DNA of 64,000 nt, from contig NZ_PGEP01000001.1 in the NCBI RefSeq assembly GCF_002797445.1, positions 1,239,001-1,303,000 on the forward strand. The letters run 5' to 3'. This document shows positions 32,125-41,638 of this stretch, piece by piece. The notes under the pieces were generated by a model. That model worked only from the letters and a program-made list of their open reading frames with translations. It made no database searches and had not been told where the DNA came from. Both the position numbers and the translations under genes were made by a program. Every line of letters begins with the position of its first letter. Position 1 is the first letter of the stretch. The DNA is from Acidovorax sp. 69. GTDB lineage: Bacteria; Pseudomonadota; Gammaproteobacteria; Burkholderiales; Burkholderiaceae_C.

Positions 32125-32638
32125 CCAGGTGAATGGTTTCTCGTCCGTAGTTAAAGCGCGGCGCATCCATATCTGGCGGCCCAAGCAACAATCGCCCGCC
32201 GCACTCATGTTGAAACCCCCTGCAAACCCCGTCGTCATCAAAATTGAAAGGCAGGGTGTGTACGCTACTGCAGGTCAAGCATCGGCATTCCGTCCCGCGA
32301 GTCTGGGCCAGCCGGATCTGCCCGCGCAGTTCGTTTGCTCGCGTTTGTAGAGCGCAGGCGCGCTGCCCAAAGATTCTTGATACCCAGCGCTTGGTCCTAT
32401 AGCCAGTTGTGGAAAAGGTAGCATTCAGCGCATCCAGTTCCGTCTGCAGTGACTCAATCTCAGGTTGGGCGCCCTCCACGTCACGGGGATTGCGACAGTC
32501 GCTGCACCATCTCATCTCGCGGTGGCCATTGACCGTGGTTCCATCCGCAAAGTGATATGCCAGCGTGATGCGCCGGAACACCAAAAACCCGCGATAGTCG
32601 CAGTCGGTGCAACTGAGGGGGCCGTCGGGCATCGACAT
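32099..32638 (-). CDS. Cys-rich putative zinc-binding protein of the hsd operon
   Basis: A 179-aa protein I do not recognise. Cysteine pairs suggest zinc ribbons: CTDC near the N-terminus, CSDC at about 44-47, CRCLTC at about 118-123 and HECGGRL later. A helical, probably coiled-coil segment (IESLQTELDALNATF) lies between the first two and last two. It sits 96 bp after hsdR on the same strand and overlaps the ArdC-like gene. Nucleic-acid or protein binding is possible, but function is unknown. Confidence 0.65.
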   Translation of the reverse strand: MSMPDGPLSCTDCDYRGFLVFRRITLAYHFADGTTVNGHREMRWCSDCRNPRDVEGAQPEIESLQTELDALNATFSTTGYRTKRWVSRIFGQRACALQTRANELRGQIRLAQTRGTECRCLTCSSVHTLPFNFDDDGVCRGFQHECGGRLLLGPPDMDAPRFNYGRETIHLDETGKRIP

Positions 32639-32734
32639 AGTTTTGCCTTTTCAAATTAATCGATCTAAAAGTAGGGCGTGTCTATATCTTCCCGAGCTTC
32701 CGCGTCGCTCGACGTAGCGCCACACTGCCAACTA

Positions 32735-35700
32735 CTAGATTTCGCCCGAAATTTGATTGCTAACACTCTGCTGCCAAATATGCCGATACACCAGCTGCGC
32801 TATGTCCGCCTTGTCATCCGGCGAGTAAGGAGGCTCGGGTAGCGTTTGATAGATATGGTCCAAAACGAACGTTTCCACCTCGGCCTGGGTCTGCTCTTTT
32901 TCTGTCCAGCGGTCCAGTGGGGTAATGACCGCTAGCACGCCTGCCAACAGATCCTTGCTGGCCTGCTTGATTCGTTCCCGTTCAGTCTTGGACAGACCTT
33001 CCCGGTGCACTAGATCGAACAACGCCAATTGGTCCTCGCTGAGCCCTTCCGCTATCGCCCGACTTTGCTCCGCAGTCAAGTCGCTGACAAGGGCTGTCAG
33101 CTTGGCAAAAGTGTCTTCCACTGTGGCCCGGTCTTTGTCCTGGTTGTAGGCGGAGATGATGTTCTGGTAGACCTTCTCGTAGTTCATTCGCAGCGGGTTG
33201 CGAGCCAGCATCTGCGCCAGTTTTTCTTCAACGATCTGCCGGATATCCTCAATCACCGTGGCCTTGCGCTTCACCTTTTTGGCAAACTCGTCACGGAGCT
33301 TTTCCATGTTGATCTGCGACAGGTCCACAGTCAGCCCACTTGCCTGGTCGCTACCCACTCCTTGGGCTGCAATGGCCGTGTTGACGATGCGGTGCAGTAC
33401 CTTGAGCAATTCGCTTACATCGGCAGTGTCGCGGCGTTCATTCAGTTTCTTGTAGATGGCTTCAAGGTTGTCGTGGCGTTCTGCGTATATCAGCGCCGAG
33501 GGCTCCACCAGCAAAGCCTTGAAGCGGCCGAACACCACGCGACACAAAATTTCGTAACGTCGCTTGGCCTCATCGCTGGTGTAGACAGAATCCACCGCAT
33601 CGGCCAATAACTGGATGCGACCAAACCCTTTGCTGCCCAGCAGGGTGCTGGCATCAAAGCCCAGCCCAAGCAAATGCGCTTCAGTTACAGTAATGGCATC
33701 GGCTAGGGCTGCGACCCGTTCCTCAATCGGAGCCACGATCTCGGCGGGTCCCCCATCGTCGCCAAGGGCATACTGCGCCAACGCTTCGCGCAGGCTTTTG
33801 AGCATGCCGTTGTAGTCCACGATCAGGCCAAAGTCTTTGCCGGGGTACACCCGGTTGGCGCGGGCGATGGCCTGCATCAGCGTGTGCGCCCGCATGGGCT
33901 TATCGATATAGAGCGTGGACAAACACTCCACGTCAAAGCCAGTGAGCCACATGGCACACACCACCGCAATACGGAACGGGTGCTTCGGGTTTTTGAACGC
34001 GGTTTCCACATCCACGCGCTGACCGTCGGCAGTCTCAAACCCCAGCTTCATCACCGAGCGGTGGGGAATGATGTCAAAGTCCCATCGCTTGAAGTCCGCC
34101 ACCTCGTTTTGGGCTTCACTGATGATCAACTCAATGATGGTGTCATCCATCCACGCAGCCTTGGCCAAGAGTCGGTCGCGCTGGGCATGTAGCACCTGGC
34201 GTGCTTCGTTGTCTGCAGTGGAGGCAATCGTTGCCAACTTGGCTTGTGCCCCTGCGCGCACTGCAGCGGCCTTGGCCTTCCACAGTGGCTCGATCAGCTT
34301 GAGCATGCGGGCGCAGGTGATCTTGTCAATGCACACCATCATGGCCTTGCCTGCTTCCCATCGGGTGCTGCAATGCTCAACAAAGTCGGTGGCTATCCGT
34401 TTGAGCCGGTCATCCGCTGTGATGACTTCGTAATCCTTGCCCAACAGCTTTTCGAGCAAGGCGGTTTGATCCGGGTCCAAGTCAGATGCATCCACAGCCG
34501 CCGCAATCTTTTCGTTCAAATCAAGCTTGGCCAGGCCCAGTTTCTCGCCCCGGTTCTCGTAAACCAGCTTTACTGTGGCGCCATCTTCTTCGCTGCGCTT
34601 GAAGTCGTAGCGCGACACATAGTCGCCAAAAATCCGTTTCGTCAGCTGGTCGTGCTTGAACAGTGGCGTGCCGGTGAACCCAATGAAGGCCGCGTTGGGC
34701 AACGCCATGCGCATGGTGCGGGCCAGCTTGCCAGACTGGGTACGGTGCGCTTCGTCGGACACCACAATGATGTCGTCGCGCGCACTGTAGGGCTCATCGG
34801 GCGCCACGTCTTGGTTGAACTTGTGGATCAGGCTGAATACATAGCGGTGGTTTTCAGACAACAGGCGCTGCAGTTCGCGGCCAGAACTGGCCCGTGGGGT
34901 CTGCTCGTCCGCCACGCCACACCCGATGAAGGTCTTGTATATCTGGCTGTCCAAGTCATCCCGGTCGGTCATCAGCACAAAGGTGAAATTGCCCGGCACG
35001 GTTCGCCGCACCTTCTCGGCAAAGAACGCCATGGAATACGACTTGCCGCTCCCCTGGGTGTGCCAAACGACGCCCAGACGGCCAAGGTCGGGGTGGGCGC
35101 GCTCAATAATTTGCAAGTATTTGGGAGACGGCGCCTCGGCAGCGATGGGGTACGCGCTCTGTGGCTCGTTGGCGGCCTGGTCCGATTCGGCGTAGGGCAG
35201 CTCAATCGTGCGGTAAGTCAGGCGCTTAGCCGTAGGGAACTCGCGTTTCAATGCCTCCTGGTGCACCACAGAAGCCACCGCCTGGTTCACCCCCAGCAAC
35301 TGGTGGTTGCGCGCCACCACCTTGCGCACGGCACCCGCCTTGCTGGCGTCAAACAGAATGAAGTTTTCCAGGATGTCGAGCAGGCGGTCCTTGGCCAGCA
35401 TGCCATTCAGCAGCACCTCTGCGGCCACATTGCCCACATCGCTTTCGTGCAGGCGCTTCCATTCGCCAAAATGCTCCCAGGTGCTGGTGATGGAGCCAAA
35501 GCGGGCGTTGTGCCCGTTGCTGACAATCAGGAAGGCGTTGTGGTGGAAGGCATGGGCCACCACGTTCTCGTCCATGTAGTCGCGTAGGTTGCCGTCAAAG
35601 CCAGCGCGGATGTTTTTGTACACCGCCTTCAACTCGATGAACACCAGCGGCAAACCATTCACAAAACACACCAGGTCGGCCCGGCGGTTGTAATTGGGGG

Positions 35701-36139
35701 TGCGCAGGCCAGTGAGCTTGAGTTCGCGCACCACCAGAAAACGGTTGTTGGCAGTGTTGCGAAAGTCCACCACCGCCGCCTGCGCATGGCTCAGCTGGCC
35801 CTGGGCGTTGCGGAAGCTTACCGGCACACCATCGCGGATCAGTGCGTGAAAAGCCCGGTTGTGCTGCAACAGCGAACGTGAAAAGTCGTGGTGGGTGAGC
35901 TTGGTGATGGCCTCTTCAATCGCTGGCGGCGGAAGCTGGGGGTTGAGCAGGCACAGTGCAGCGCGCAGGTCGCGCACCAACACCGCCTCGCGCTCATTGG
36001 CGCGCCCCAAGGTGCCCGTGGGGCCAAAGGTTTCCTGGTTCCAGGCATACACGCTGTCCCAGCCCAGCATCTTCTCCAGTTGCTCCGCAAAAGTGGCCTG
36101 CACCAGGCGGTCTTCGCTGTTGATGTCGGTGTAGGCCAT
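32735..36139 (-). CDS. hsdR: type I restriction enzyme, endonuclease/translocase subunit
   Basis: A 1134-aa HsdR. The N-terminal PD-(D/E)xK nuclease is visible as RADLVCFVNGLPLVFIELKAV. The SF2 motor follows with Walker A VVWHTQGSGKS (Lys366), DEAH at 462-465 (VVSDEAHRT), FIGFTGTPL (motif III) and the helicase C-terminal half (MWLTGFDVECLSTLYIDKP, QAIARANRVYPGKDFGLIVDY). A C-terminal helical domain interacts with HsdM/S in this family. With the hsdM and hsdS genes it cuts unmodified DNA after ATP-driven translocation. All motifs are intact. Confidence 0.96.
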   Translation of the reverse strand: MAYTDINSEDRLVQATFAEQLEKMLGWDSVYAWNQETFGPTGTLGRANEREAVLVRDLRAALCLLNPQLPPPAIEEAITKLTHHDFSRSLLQHNRAFHALIRDGVPVSFRNAQGQLSHAQAAVVDFRNTANNRFLVVRELKLTGLRTPNYNRRADLVCFVNGLPLVFIELKAVYKNIRAGFDGNLRDYMDENVVAHAFHHNAFLIVSNGHNARFGSITSTWEHFGEWKRLHESDVGNVAAEVLLNGMLAKDRLLDILENFILFDASKAGAVRKVVARNHQLLGVNQAVASVVHQEALKREFPTAKRLTYRTIELPYAESDQAANEPQSAYPIAAEAPSPKYLQIIERAHPDLGRLGVVWHTQGSGKSYSMAFFAEKVRRTVPGNFTFVLMTDRDDLDSQIYKTFIGCGVADEQTPRASSGRELQRLLSENHRYVFSLIHKFNQDVAPDEPYSARDDIIVVSDEAHRTQSGKLARTMRMALPNAAFIGFTGTPLFKHDQLTKRIFGDYVSRYDFKRSEEDGATVKLVYENRGEKLGLAKLDLNEKIAAAVDASDLDPDQTALLEKLLGKDYEVITADDRLKRIATDFVEHCSTRWEAGKAMMVCIDKITCARMLKLIEPLWKAKAAAVRAGAQAKLATIASTADNEARQVLHAQRDRLLAKAAWMDDTIIELIISEAQNEVADFKRWDFDIIPHRSVMKLGFETADGQRVDVETAFKNPKHPFRIAVVCAMWLTGFDVECLSTLYIDKPMRAHTLMQAIARANRVYPGKDFGLIVDYNGMLKSLREALAQYALGDDGGPAEIVAPIEERVAALADAITVTEAHLLGLGFDASTLLGSKGFGRIQLLADAVDSVYTSDEAKRRYEILCRVVFGRFKALLVEPSALIYAERHDNLEAIYKKLNERRDTADVSELLKVLHRIVNTAIAAQGVGSDQASGLTVDLSQINMEKLRDEFAKKVKRKATVIEDIRQIVEEKLAQMLARNPLRMNYEKVYQNIISAYNQDKDRATVEDTFAKLTALVSDLTAEQSRAIAEGLSEDQLALFDLVHREGLSKTERERIKQASKDLLAGVLAVITPLDRWTEKEQTQAEVETFVLDHIYQTLPEPPYSPDDKADIAQLVYRHIWQQSVSNQISGEI

Positions 36140-36164
36140 CCCTTGTCCTCCCCAATGTCGTTTG

Positions 36165-37877
36165 TTATTCGAGCTGTTCGGCTGCCAACGCTTCGGCGGG
36201 TGTCATTGACCGCAACTTGACGTTTAGCGCCATGGCAATAGCTTTGGAGCGCTGATGAATAAACCGGTCGTAGTCGTCCGCATTGACTCCATAGCGTTCT
36301 GCATCCTGGATCAGGTGCGTTTTCAGGGTGTCGGCCAGCGCTAGATTGGTCTTGGCAAACTTCTCTGTGTACTCGCTAGGCGCCTTTTTGCCGATACGGT
36401 GCTTGTTGGAATAGCCGTCAATCAGCGTGATGTTGGCGATAAGGTTGGGCTGCTTGTCTTTGTCAAAACTGGCCAGGTACGCTTTAGGAAAAAAGTGGTG
36501 GTAATTGCGGCTGGTTGCAATCTTGAGGTTGCTGTTGTCAAGAATCACCACGCCATTGGTATCAAACGACTTCGGTTGCTGATAGGCCAACAGGCACAAG
36601 ATGGCCTTGCAATAACCATTGCCAGCCGAGAACCAAGTTTCGGCAATTTTCTGGGGTGTTACTGAAAGCTCACTGCTGGAGTAGTTGGGTGCAGTGCCTT
36701 TGACAATGGTGTCCATCTTGTTGAAGTCTTCGCTCAACTTCGACTCGGTGCCCGAGTTGTAGCGCTCCGTCAGCCCAGCCCAGTAGTAAAACTGCTCCAA
36801 CAGTTGCACCTGTTCAATGCTCGGTTTCTTGTTGGCGCTGGCGTGGAAGAAGTACACCAGTGGCACCACCAGCGCTGGGTATGGAACCAGTTGCGACACC
36901 GGCACCCGCAGTTCCGACCGAATGAAGTCAATGGCCATGAAAAGTGACGCCTTCATGGGCTCCCACTTCTCAATAAACGCCTCGCGCCGAATCTTTAGGA
37001 TGTCTTTGCTGCGCACCGCGCGCAGGGTAATGGCCGCGACGCACTGCATGATGATGGACTCAGGCAGCGTCTCGAACTTGGCAGACACCAGGCACTGTTT
37101 GTCGTCATCCGAGCCGTCACGCAGCAGTTCGTACTTTTCAGCCAAATCAAATTTCTTGGCCTCGTCATAGGTCTTGGCCACCATGATCTCGAACACCGTC
37201 AGCGACTTTCCGCCGGTGTTGATGCGAGAGAACACCTCGCACGCCACCTCAATCGGGTAATCCTTGATCGTGATCGTGGAAAAGTCGTAGTTGGTCAGCT
37301 TGTTCTTGTACGTCTCAATCAGCTTGAGAGTGTCGCGGTTGGGGAACTCATCCAGCAAATCGGTCACCTGGCTGGTCAGCACGCGGTGCACCGAAACATA
37401 ACGCTTGCCCTTCTGCTGCTCGGTCACCACGATCTGCTCGTCGTTCTCCGGGTCATGGTCCAGATTGATGAAGATGTCGCGGTAATCCACTTCCTTGCCA
37501 TCCTTGGTGATCCGAATGCCTTTGCGGATGGCATAGAGCGAGGTAATGCGCTGCTGCCCATCCAGGATGTACTGCACGTAGTCGCCCTTGTCGGTATCTG
37601 GCAGCTTGTGGTTGCCGACCTCCTTATAGCTGCGCAGTTCCTCCTTGGTCTTCCAGAAAATGAAAGTACCAATCGGGAAGCCCTTGAGGATGGAGTCAAT
37701 CAGCTTGGCCGATTGCTCCTTCTCCCACACAAACTCGCGCTGGAACATCGGCAGCTTGATCTGCCCGCTGTCGATTTCCACGAAAAGCGCTTCGTACTTT
37801 TTGTTGTGGTTGTCGGGCTGAAGCAGTACCGGCTTGTCGGAGGCGGTGGCAGGCGCTGTGGTGGTGCTGTCGTTCAT
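36165..37877 (-). CDS. DUF262/DUF1524 (GmrSD-type) protein within the hsd operon
   Basis: A 570-aa protein. The N-terminal DUF262 domain has LPMFQREFVWEKEQSAKLIDS and YILDGQQRITSLYAIRKG, the ParB/Srx-like nucleotide-hydrolysing motif. The C-terminal DUF1524 His-Me nuclease is marked by HHFFP at 460-464 followed by ANITLIDGYSNKHRIG. This is the architecture of GmrSD type IV restriction enzymes and of BrxU, which act on modified phage DNA. It lies 19 bp from hsdS and 25 bp from hsdR, all in one direction, so it is part of the type I operon. Confidence 0.88.
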   Translation of the reverse strand: MNDSTTTAPATASDKPVLLQPDNHNKKYEALFVEIDSGQIKLPMFQREFVWEKEQSAKLIDSILKGFPIGTFIFWKTKEELRSYKEVGNHKLPDTDKGDYVQYILDGQQRITSLYAIRKGIRITKDGKEVDYRDIFINLDHDPENDEQIVVTEQQKGKRYVSVHRVLTSQVTDLLDEFPNRDTLKLIETYKNKLTNYDFSTITIKDYPIEVACEVFSRINTGGKSLTVFEIMVAKTYDEAKKFDLAEKYELLRDGSDDDKQCLVSAKFETLPESIIMQCVAAITLRAVRSKDILKIRREAFIEKWEPMKASLFMAIDFIRSELRVPVSQLVPYPALVVPLVYFFHASANKKPSIEQVQLLEQFYYWAGLTERYNSGTESKLSEDFNKMDTIVKGTAPNYSSSELSVTPQKIAETWFSAGNGYCKAILCLLAYQQPKSFDTNGVVILDNSNLKIATSRNYHHFFPKAYLASFDKDKQPNLIANITLIDGYSNKHRIGKKAPSEYTEKFAKTNLALADTLKTHLIQDAERYGVNADDYDRFIHQRSKAIAMALNVKLRSMTPAEALAAEQLE

Positions 37878-37896
37878 TTTTGGGCTGGTGGTGGTT

Positions 37897-38949
37897 CTAC
37901 ACGGAAAGCTCGCCGCTCATCAGGCGTGGCAGCAACAGGTCGCGGGCGGTCCGAAGTTTTTGATTGACCTCTTCGAGTTTGTCCAACTGCGCATGAATTG
38001 ACTCAATCGTTTCATGGAAAGAGCGCAAAAGTGTGACCGGCGGATGGAGTAACGGCCGACTGTAAGCAAAGTCTCGGTTCAGGCCTGGAACAGCCACGTC
38101 GGTGCTGATGAAGTGCATATTCTTCAGCGCGTAGAAAAGGTACAGGCTACTGCTTTCAGGACTCACGAAATAAACAGTGTCGATGGGAAAAAAGCTCTTG
38201 CTTGACCAGTACACGCTACCAACATTGCCCTTACGGCCCAGAATGATTGCGGGGCCTTGGACCAGGGGCGTTTCATGGGTTCCGACGATGCCGCTCGAAC
38301 CATAAACCGGATAGTCGCCTTCAACGCGTATTTCAGCCTTCAACGCTTTGCCGTAGTTCAATGTGATTGAGTCACCCAGCGTCTTGCGCTCCCACCCCTG
38401 CGGCACGCCATCCACGACGGGGGTGTGTTCATAGCCTGGGAAGCGCAGGCGTACGAACCATTCTCGGTAGAGCAGCCGGGCAGACTCTTCGAGCAGGGCC
38501 ATGCGGCGGCAGTTGTTTTCAATCAGGTCGTCGTAGGTGGAGAGGATGTCGACAATGCGAAGTTGCAGGTCATGCGACGGCGCCTTGACCTTGATCTCGT
38601 GGAGAACATTGCGGTCAACCCCTGGTACTGCTGCTTTTTCGCTTTGATAGCCCTTCAGCACATTGCGCAATAAGTAGGCCGAAAACCTTGGATCATTGCC
38701 TTTGAAGTCGATCACATACAAGGCCGTGTTTAACGGCCAGTAGTCTTCTTCAAGGTAGAACACTTCACCAATGGTTCCGTATCGCCCCGTGACGACCCCC
38801 GGCGCCATCGCCTTTGCCTCTTTGTGGCGACCAGTGATTCCCGATGACGAGACAACGGGCACATCACCCTCCTGGCGCGAATGTTCAGGCAAGTCGTGGC
38901 CACGTTTCAGGGTCAATACGTCGCCCAGACGGCAGGTACGCCAACTCAT
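37897..38949 (-). CDS. hsdS: type I restriction enzyme, specificity subunit
   Basis: A 350-aa HsdS with two target recognition domains, the first starting WRTCRLGDVLTLKRG and the second WERKTLGDSITLNYG. Each ends in a conserved helix (LQLRIVDILSTYDDLIENN and IESIHAQLDKLEEVNQKLR). HsdS selects a bipartite recognition site. It is on the short side for the family, but both domains and both helices look complete. The recognition sequence cannot be read from the protein. Confidence 0.93.
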   Translation of the reverse strand: MSWRTCRLGDVLTLKRGHDLPEHSRQEGDVPVVSSSGITGRHKEAKAMAPGVVTGRYGTIGEVFYLEEDYWPLNTALYVIDFKGNDPRFSAYLLRNVLKGYQSEKAAVPGVDRNVLHEIKVKAPSHDLQLRIVDILSTYDDLIENNCRRMALLEESARLLYREWFVRLRFPGYEHTPVVDGVPQGWERKTLGDSITLNYGKALKAEIRVEGDYPVYGSSGIVGTHETPLVQGPAIILGRKGNVGSVYWSSKSFFPIDTVYFVSPESSSLYLFYALKNMHFISTDVAVPGLNRDFAYSRPLLHPPVTLLRSFHETIESIHAQLDKLEEVNQKLRTARDLLLPRLMSGELSV

Positions 38950-39049
38950 TGCGTAAATACCTCTATGCCAAGGTTTTTGAGTGAAAAATGGCTGTATGCC
39001 TTGCGTAGCATGCGCAAGAAGCTACCAAAAACATAGTAATCAGCAATCC

Positions 39050-41182
39050 TCATACCCCCAACTCCTCAAAGTTGGTCTGTATCTTCGCCGCCAAGTCCAC
39101 CGCCTCGCGGTTCAAGTCCGCCAGCTCCAGGTGGATGTCGCGCAAGGTTTGCTCGAAGTCGAAGTCTTCATCCACCTCGGCGGGTGCCACGCCGACAAAG
39201 CGGCCCGGGGTCAGGCTCCAGTCGGCGGCTTCGATGTCGGCACGGGTGACGACCTTGCACAGGCCGGGCACATCCGCCAATTTGGCCTGGGGAAAACGGT
39301 CTTGCAGCCACACGATCTGGCGGTGCAGGTAGGCGCACTCCTTGAGCTGTTCGACCCCTGACTTTCGTTGTTCGTCGAGCTGCTTGATCAGCTTGTTGAC
39401 GGAGCGGCGGTCGTAGAACTCGGCAGCCTCCTCTTGGGTGGCCAGCTCTTGCACCAGCTGTGAGGCGCGGGCAGCCAGTTTGTAGAGCAGGTCAATCTGC
39501 TTGACCAGGCCCCGAAGGGAGTCGGCCAGGGGGTCGAAGGCTTTACGGGCGGCGTGCTGGGCCTTGTTGTTTTGCGGGGGCTTGGCAATGTGCTTGCAGT
39601 ACGCGGCCAGCTCAGTGACCGAAGTTGTGCGATCAGTAGCGTAAGCACTGACAGCACCACTCCATTCCGCCAAAGCGTCGGCAAGCCCTTGGCGTTTTTC
39701 CAGCGGCAGGGCTTCGATGTTCTCCACGCTGTCCATGAATGCCGCAAGAGGGGCGCGGCTGTCTGTTAGTGCGGTCTCAAACGCGGAGAGCGCGGCATCC
39801 ACGGCGCCAGCCTCGGTGCCCAGGCGGGTGATGTAGCTTTGCACCAGCTCTAAAAACCGCTCTTGCTGGCCTCGGTATAGCCAGACGATGGCGGCTAGGT
39901 TGACCTGCTGTTCGGGCGAGAAGTCGTAAATCTTGCGGGTGACTTTGCGGTACACATTACGCGCGTCCAGCATCAGCACTTGGTCTTTGCGCTCGGCAGG
40001 CTTTGAGCGGTCAAAGTGCCACAACTCGCAAGGCACGGTGCGGGTGTAGAAGAAGTTGGAGCGGATGGCGATCATCACGTCCACATCACCCGTTTCCACC
40101 AGTTTGCGGCGCACTTCTTTTTCGCCATGCCCGGCGCTGCTGGCCTGGGACGACATGACAAAGCCTGCCCGACCCTTGGGCGACAGGTAGCTGTGAAAGT
40201 ACGAGATCCACAGGTAGTTGCCGTTGGAAACGTGCTTGTCTTTGTTAACACCAGGCAGGCCAAAAGGCAGGCGGCGGTCAGTCTTCACGGCTTCGGCATC
40301 CACCTTGTCCACATTGAACGGCGGGTTGGCCATCATGAAATCGACATTGCCCCACAGCGGGCGGCCATCTTGCAGGCGGTGAGCGTCTACGTAGAAGGTG
40401 TTGGCTTCCTGAATGTCGCCCTCCAGACCATGCACGGCCAGGTTCATCTTGGCCAGTCGAATGGTGGTGGGGGTCTTTTCCTGGCCATAGAAGGTGACCC
40501 GCTTCATGGTATCCAGGCCTTCGTGCTCGATGAAGTGGCTGCTCTGCACAAACATGCCACCCGAGCCACAGGCCAAATCCGCCACCACGCCGTGGTCTGG
40601 CTCGATCACGCTCACCAACAATTGCACCAAGGAGGGAGGGGTAAAAAACTCGCCATTGTCTTGTGCGCCCTGCATGGCGAACTTCATCAGGAAGTATTCG
40701 TAGATACGGCCAAACACGTCGCCCGTGGCGGTGCGCAGAGCTTCACTGTCAAAGCAGCGCAGCAGGTTTTCAAGCAACTTGTTGTCGAAGCGGTCGTAGT
40801 CTTTGGGCAGGCTGCCCTGCAGCGGGGGAAAGTCGGCCTCGATGGCGTTCATGGCGGCCACCAGGGCAGCGCCCAGGCTGGCGCCAGACGGCAGGTTCAG
40901 CAGAGTGTCATACCGGGCGGCATCGGGCAACATGAGGGCCCGGCGTTTGATGAAGTCAGCCTTGCCCAAAGGGCGCTTGGGCATGGTGCCTGCGGCCTGG
41001 GCGGCTTCAATGGCGTGCAGCGCGGCCTGGTAGCGGTTGGTGGCGTGGCGCAGAAAGATCACGCCCAGCACCGGCATCGAGTACTCGGTGGCGGTTAGGT
41101 TGGAATTGGCGCGGAGTTGGTCGGCGGCTTCCCACAGGCTGGCTTCGGTCTGGGTGATGTTGTGGAATGCGTTGGCGGTCAT
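39050..41182 (-). CDS. hsdM: type I restriction enzyme, adenine methyltransferase subunit
   Basis: A 710-aa N6-adenine methyltransferase. The AdoMet-binding region is VADLACGSGGMFVQS, and the catalytic motif is N286-P-P-F. The N-terminal helical domain starts with SLWEAADQLRANSNLTATEY. The C-terminal region is longer than in EcoKI HsdM and includes a coiled-coil stretch (DRRSVNKLIKQLDEQRKSGVEQL). First gene of the hsd operon; hsdS starts about 100 bp downstream. Confidence 0.95.
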   Translation of the reverse strand: MTANAFHNITQTEASLWEAADQLRANSNLTATEYSMPVLGVIFLRHATNRYQAALHAIEAAQAAGTMPKRPLGKADFIKRRALMLPDAARYDTLLNLPSGASLGAALVAAMNAIEADFPPLQGSLPKDYDRFDNKLLENLLRCFDSEALRTATGDVFGRIYEYFLMKFAMQGAQDNGEFFTPPSLVQLLVSVIEPDHGVVADLACGSGGMFVQSSHFIEHEGLDTMKRVTFYGQEKTPTTIRLAKMNLAVHGLEGDIQEANTFYVDAHRLQDGRPLWGNVDFMMANPPFNVDKVDAEAVKTDRRLPFGLPGVNKDKHVSNGNYLWISYFHSYLSPKGRAGFVMSSQASSAGHGEKEVRRKLVETGDVDVMIAIRSNFFYTRTVPCELWHFDRSKPAERKDQVLMLDARNVYRKVTRKIYDFSPEQQVNLAAIVWLYRGQQERFLELVQSYITRLGTEAGAVDAALSAFETALTDSRAPLAAFMDSVENIEALPLEKRQGLADALAEWSGAVSAYATDRTTSVTELAAYCKHIAKPPQNNKAQHAARKAFDPLADSLRGLVKQIDLLYKLAARASQLVQELATQEEAAEFYDRRSVNKLIKQLDEQRKSGVEQLKECAYLHRQIVWLQDRFPQAKLADVPGLCKVVTRADIEAADWSLTPGRFVGVAPAEVDEDFDFEQTLRDIHLELADLNREAVDLAAKIQTNFEELGV

Positions 41183-41232
41183 GCTTCAATTTTGTTGTGA
41201 GCCGGTGATATTCCATCCGGTCTGCATATTGA

Positions 41233-41475
41233 TTATGTGGGCACCTCGCCTTGAGGTTGGGCGTTGCGGTCCCTCGTACGTTTCAAAAGTGCCCTCAGCG
41301 GCGCATGCATGTGTGAGTACGCTGGATTGTTGAGGACATGCACCAGCCGGACCGCACGTTCTGCGTCGGTCAACTGGCGGCTTGCTCCATATTGGCAATA
41401 CGAGATTGGATGGACGCCATGCTCGCCCCTTTTATCGGCCGCGTTCAGGATCGTCATGAACCACTGGAAATGCAC
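41233..41475 (-). CDS. possible small hypothetical protein
   Basis: An 80-aa frame with a GTG start and no clear ribosome binding site. The amino-acid composition is plausible (LTDAERAVRLVHVLNNPAYSHMHAPLRALL), and it overlaps the upstream small gene by 44 bp. It fills the gap before hsdM. It could equally be a chance frame. Confidence 0.35.
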   Translation of the reverse strand: MHFQWFMTILNAADKRGEHGVHPISYCQYGASRQLTDAERAVRLVHVLNNPAYSHMHAPLRALLKRTRDRNAQPQGEVPT

Positions 41476-41638
41476 TGGGGCGCCGACCCACTAGCGTTAA
41501 CACGGCGGCGTACATTTCTTTTGAGAACATCGGAAACTTGCCTGCATAAGCGTGCAGCTCCTCGTCGGTCATGGAATCAAGGTCTACATGGGCTGTCGCC
41601 TTTTCCATCTTGGCCACCCGATTTTCAAGTTTCGTCAT
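41432..41638 (-). CDS. small hypothetical protein of the island
   Basis: A 68-aa protein with an N-terminal coiled-coil start (TKLENRVAKMEKATAHVDLDSMTDEELHAYAG in two halves). Its ATG overlaps the previous stop by 14 bp in a chain of overlapping genes. The TDEELHAY motif resembles short helical proteins of phage and island gene clusters. Function unknown. Confidence 0.6.
   Translation of the reverse strand: MTKLENRVAKMEKATAHVDLDSMTDEELHAYAGKFPMFSKEMYAAVLTLVGRRPSAFPVVHDDPERGR

Noticed and set aside
40016..41098. 360-aa frame opposite hsdM, and 34244-35587 opposite hsdR
   Set aside because: Antisense to well-supported Hsd genes; no motif or ribosome binding site.
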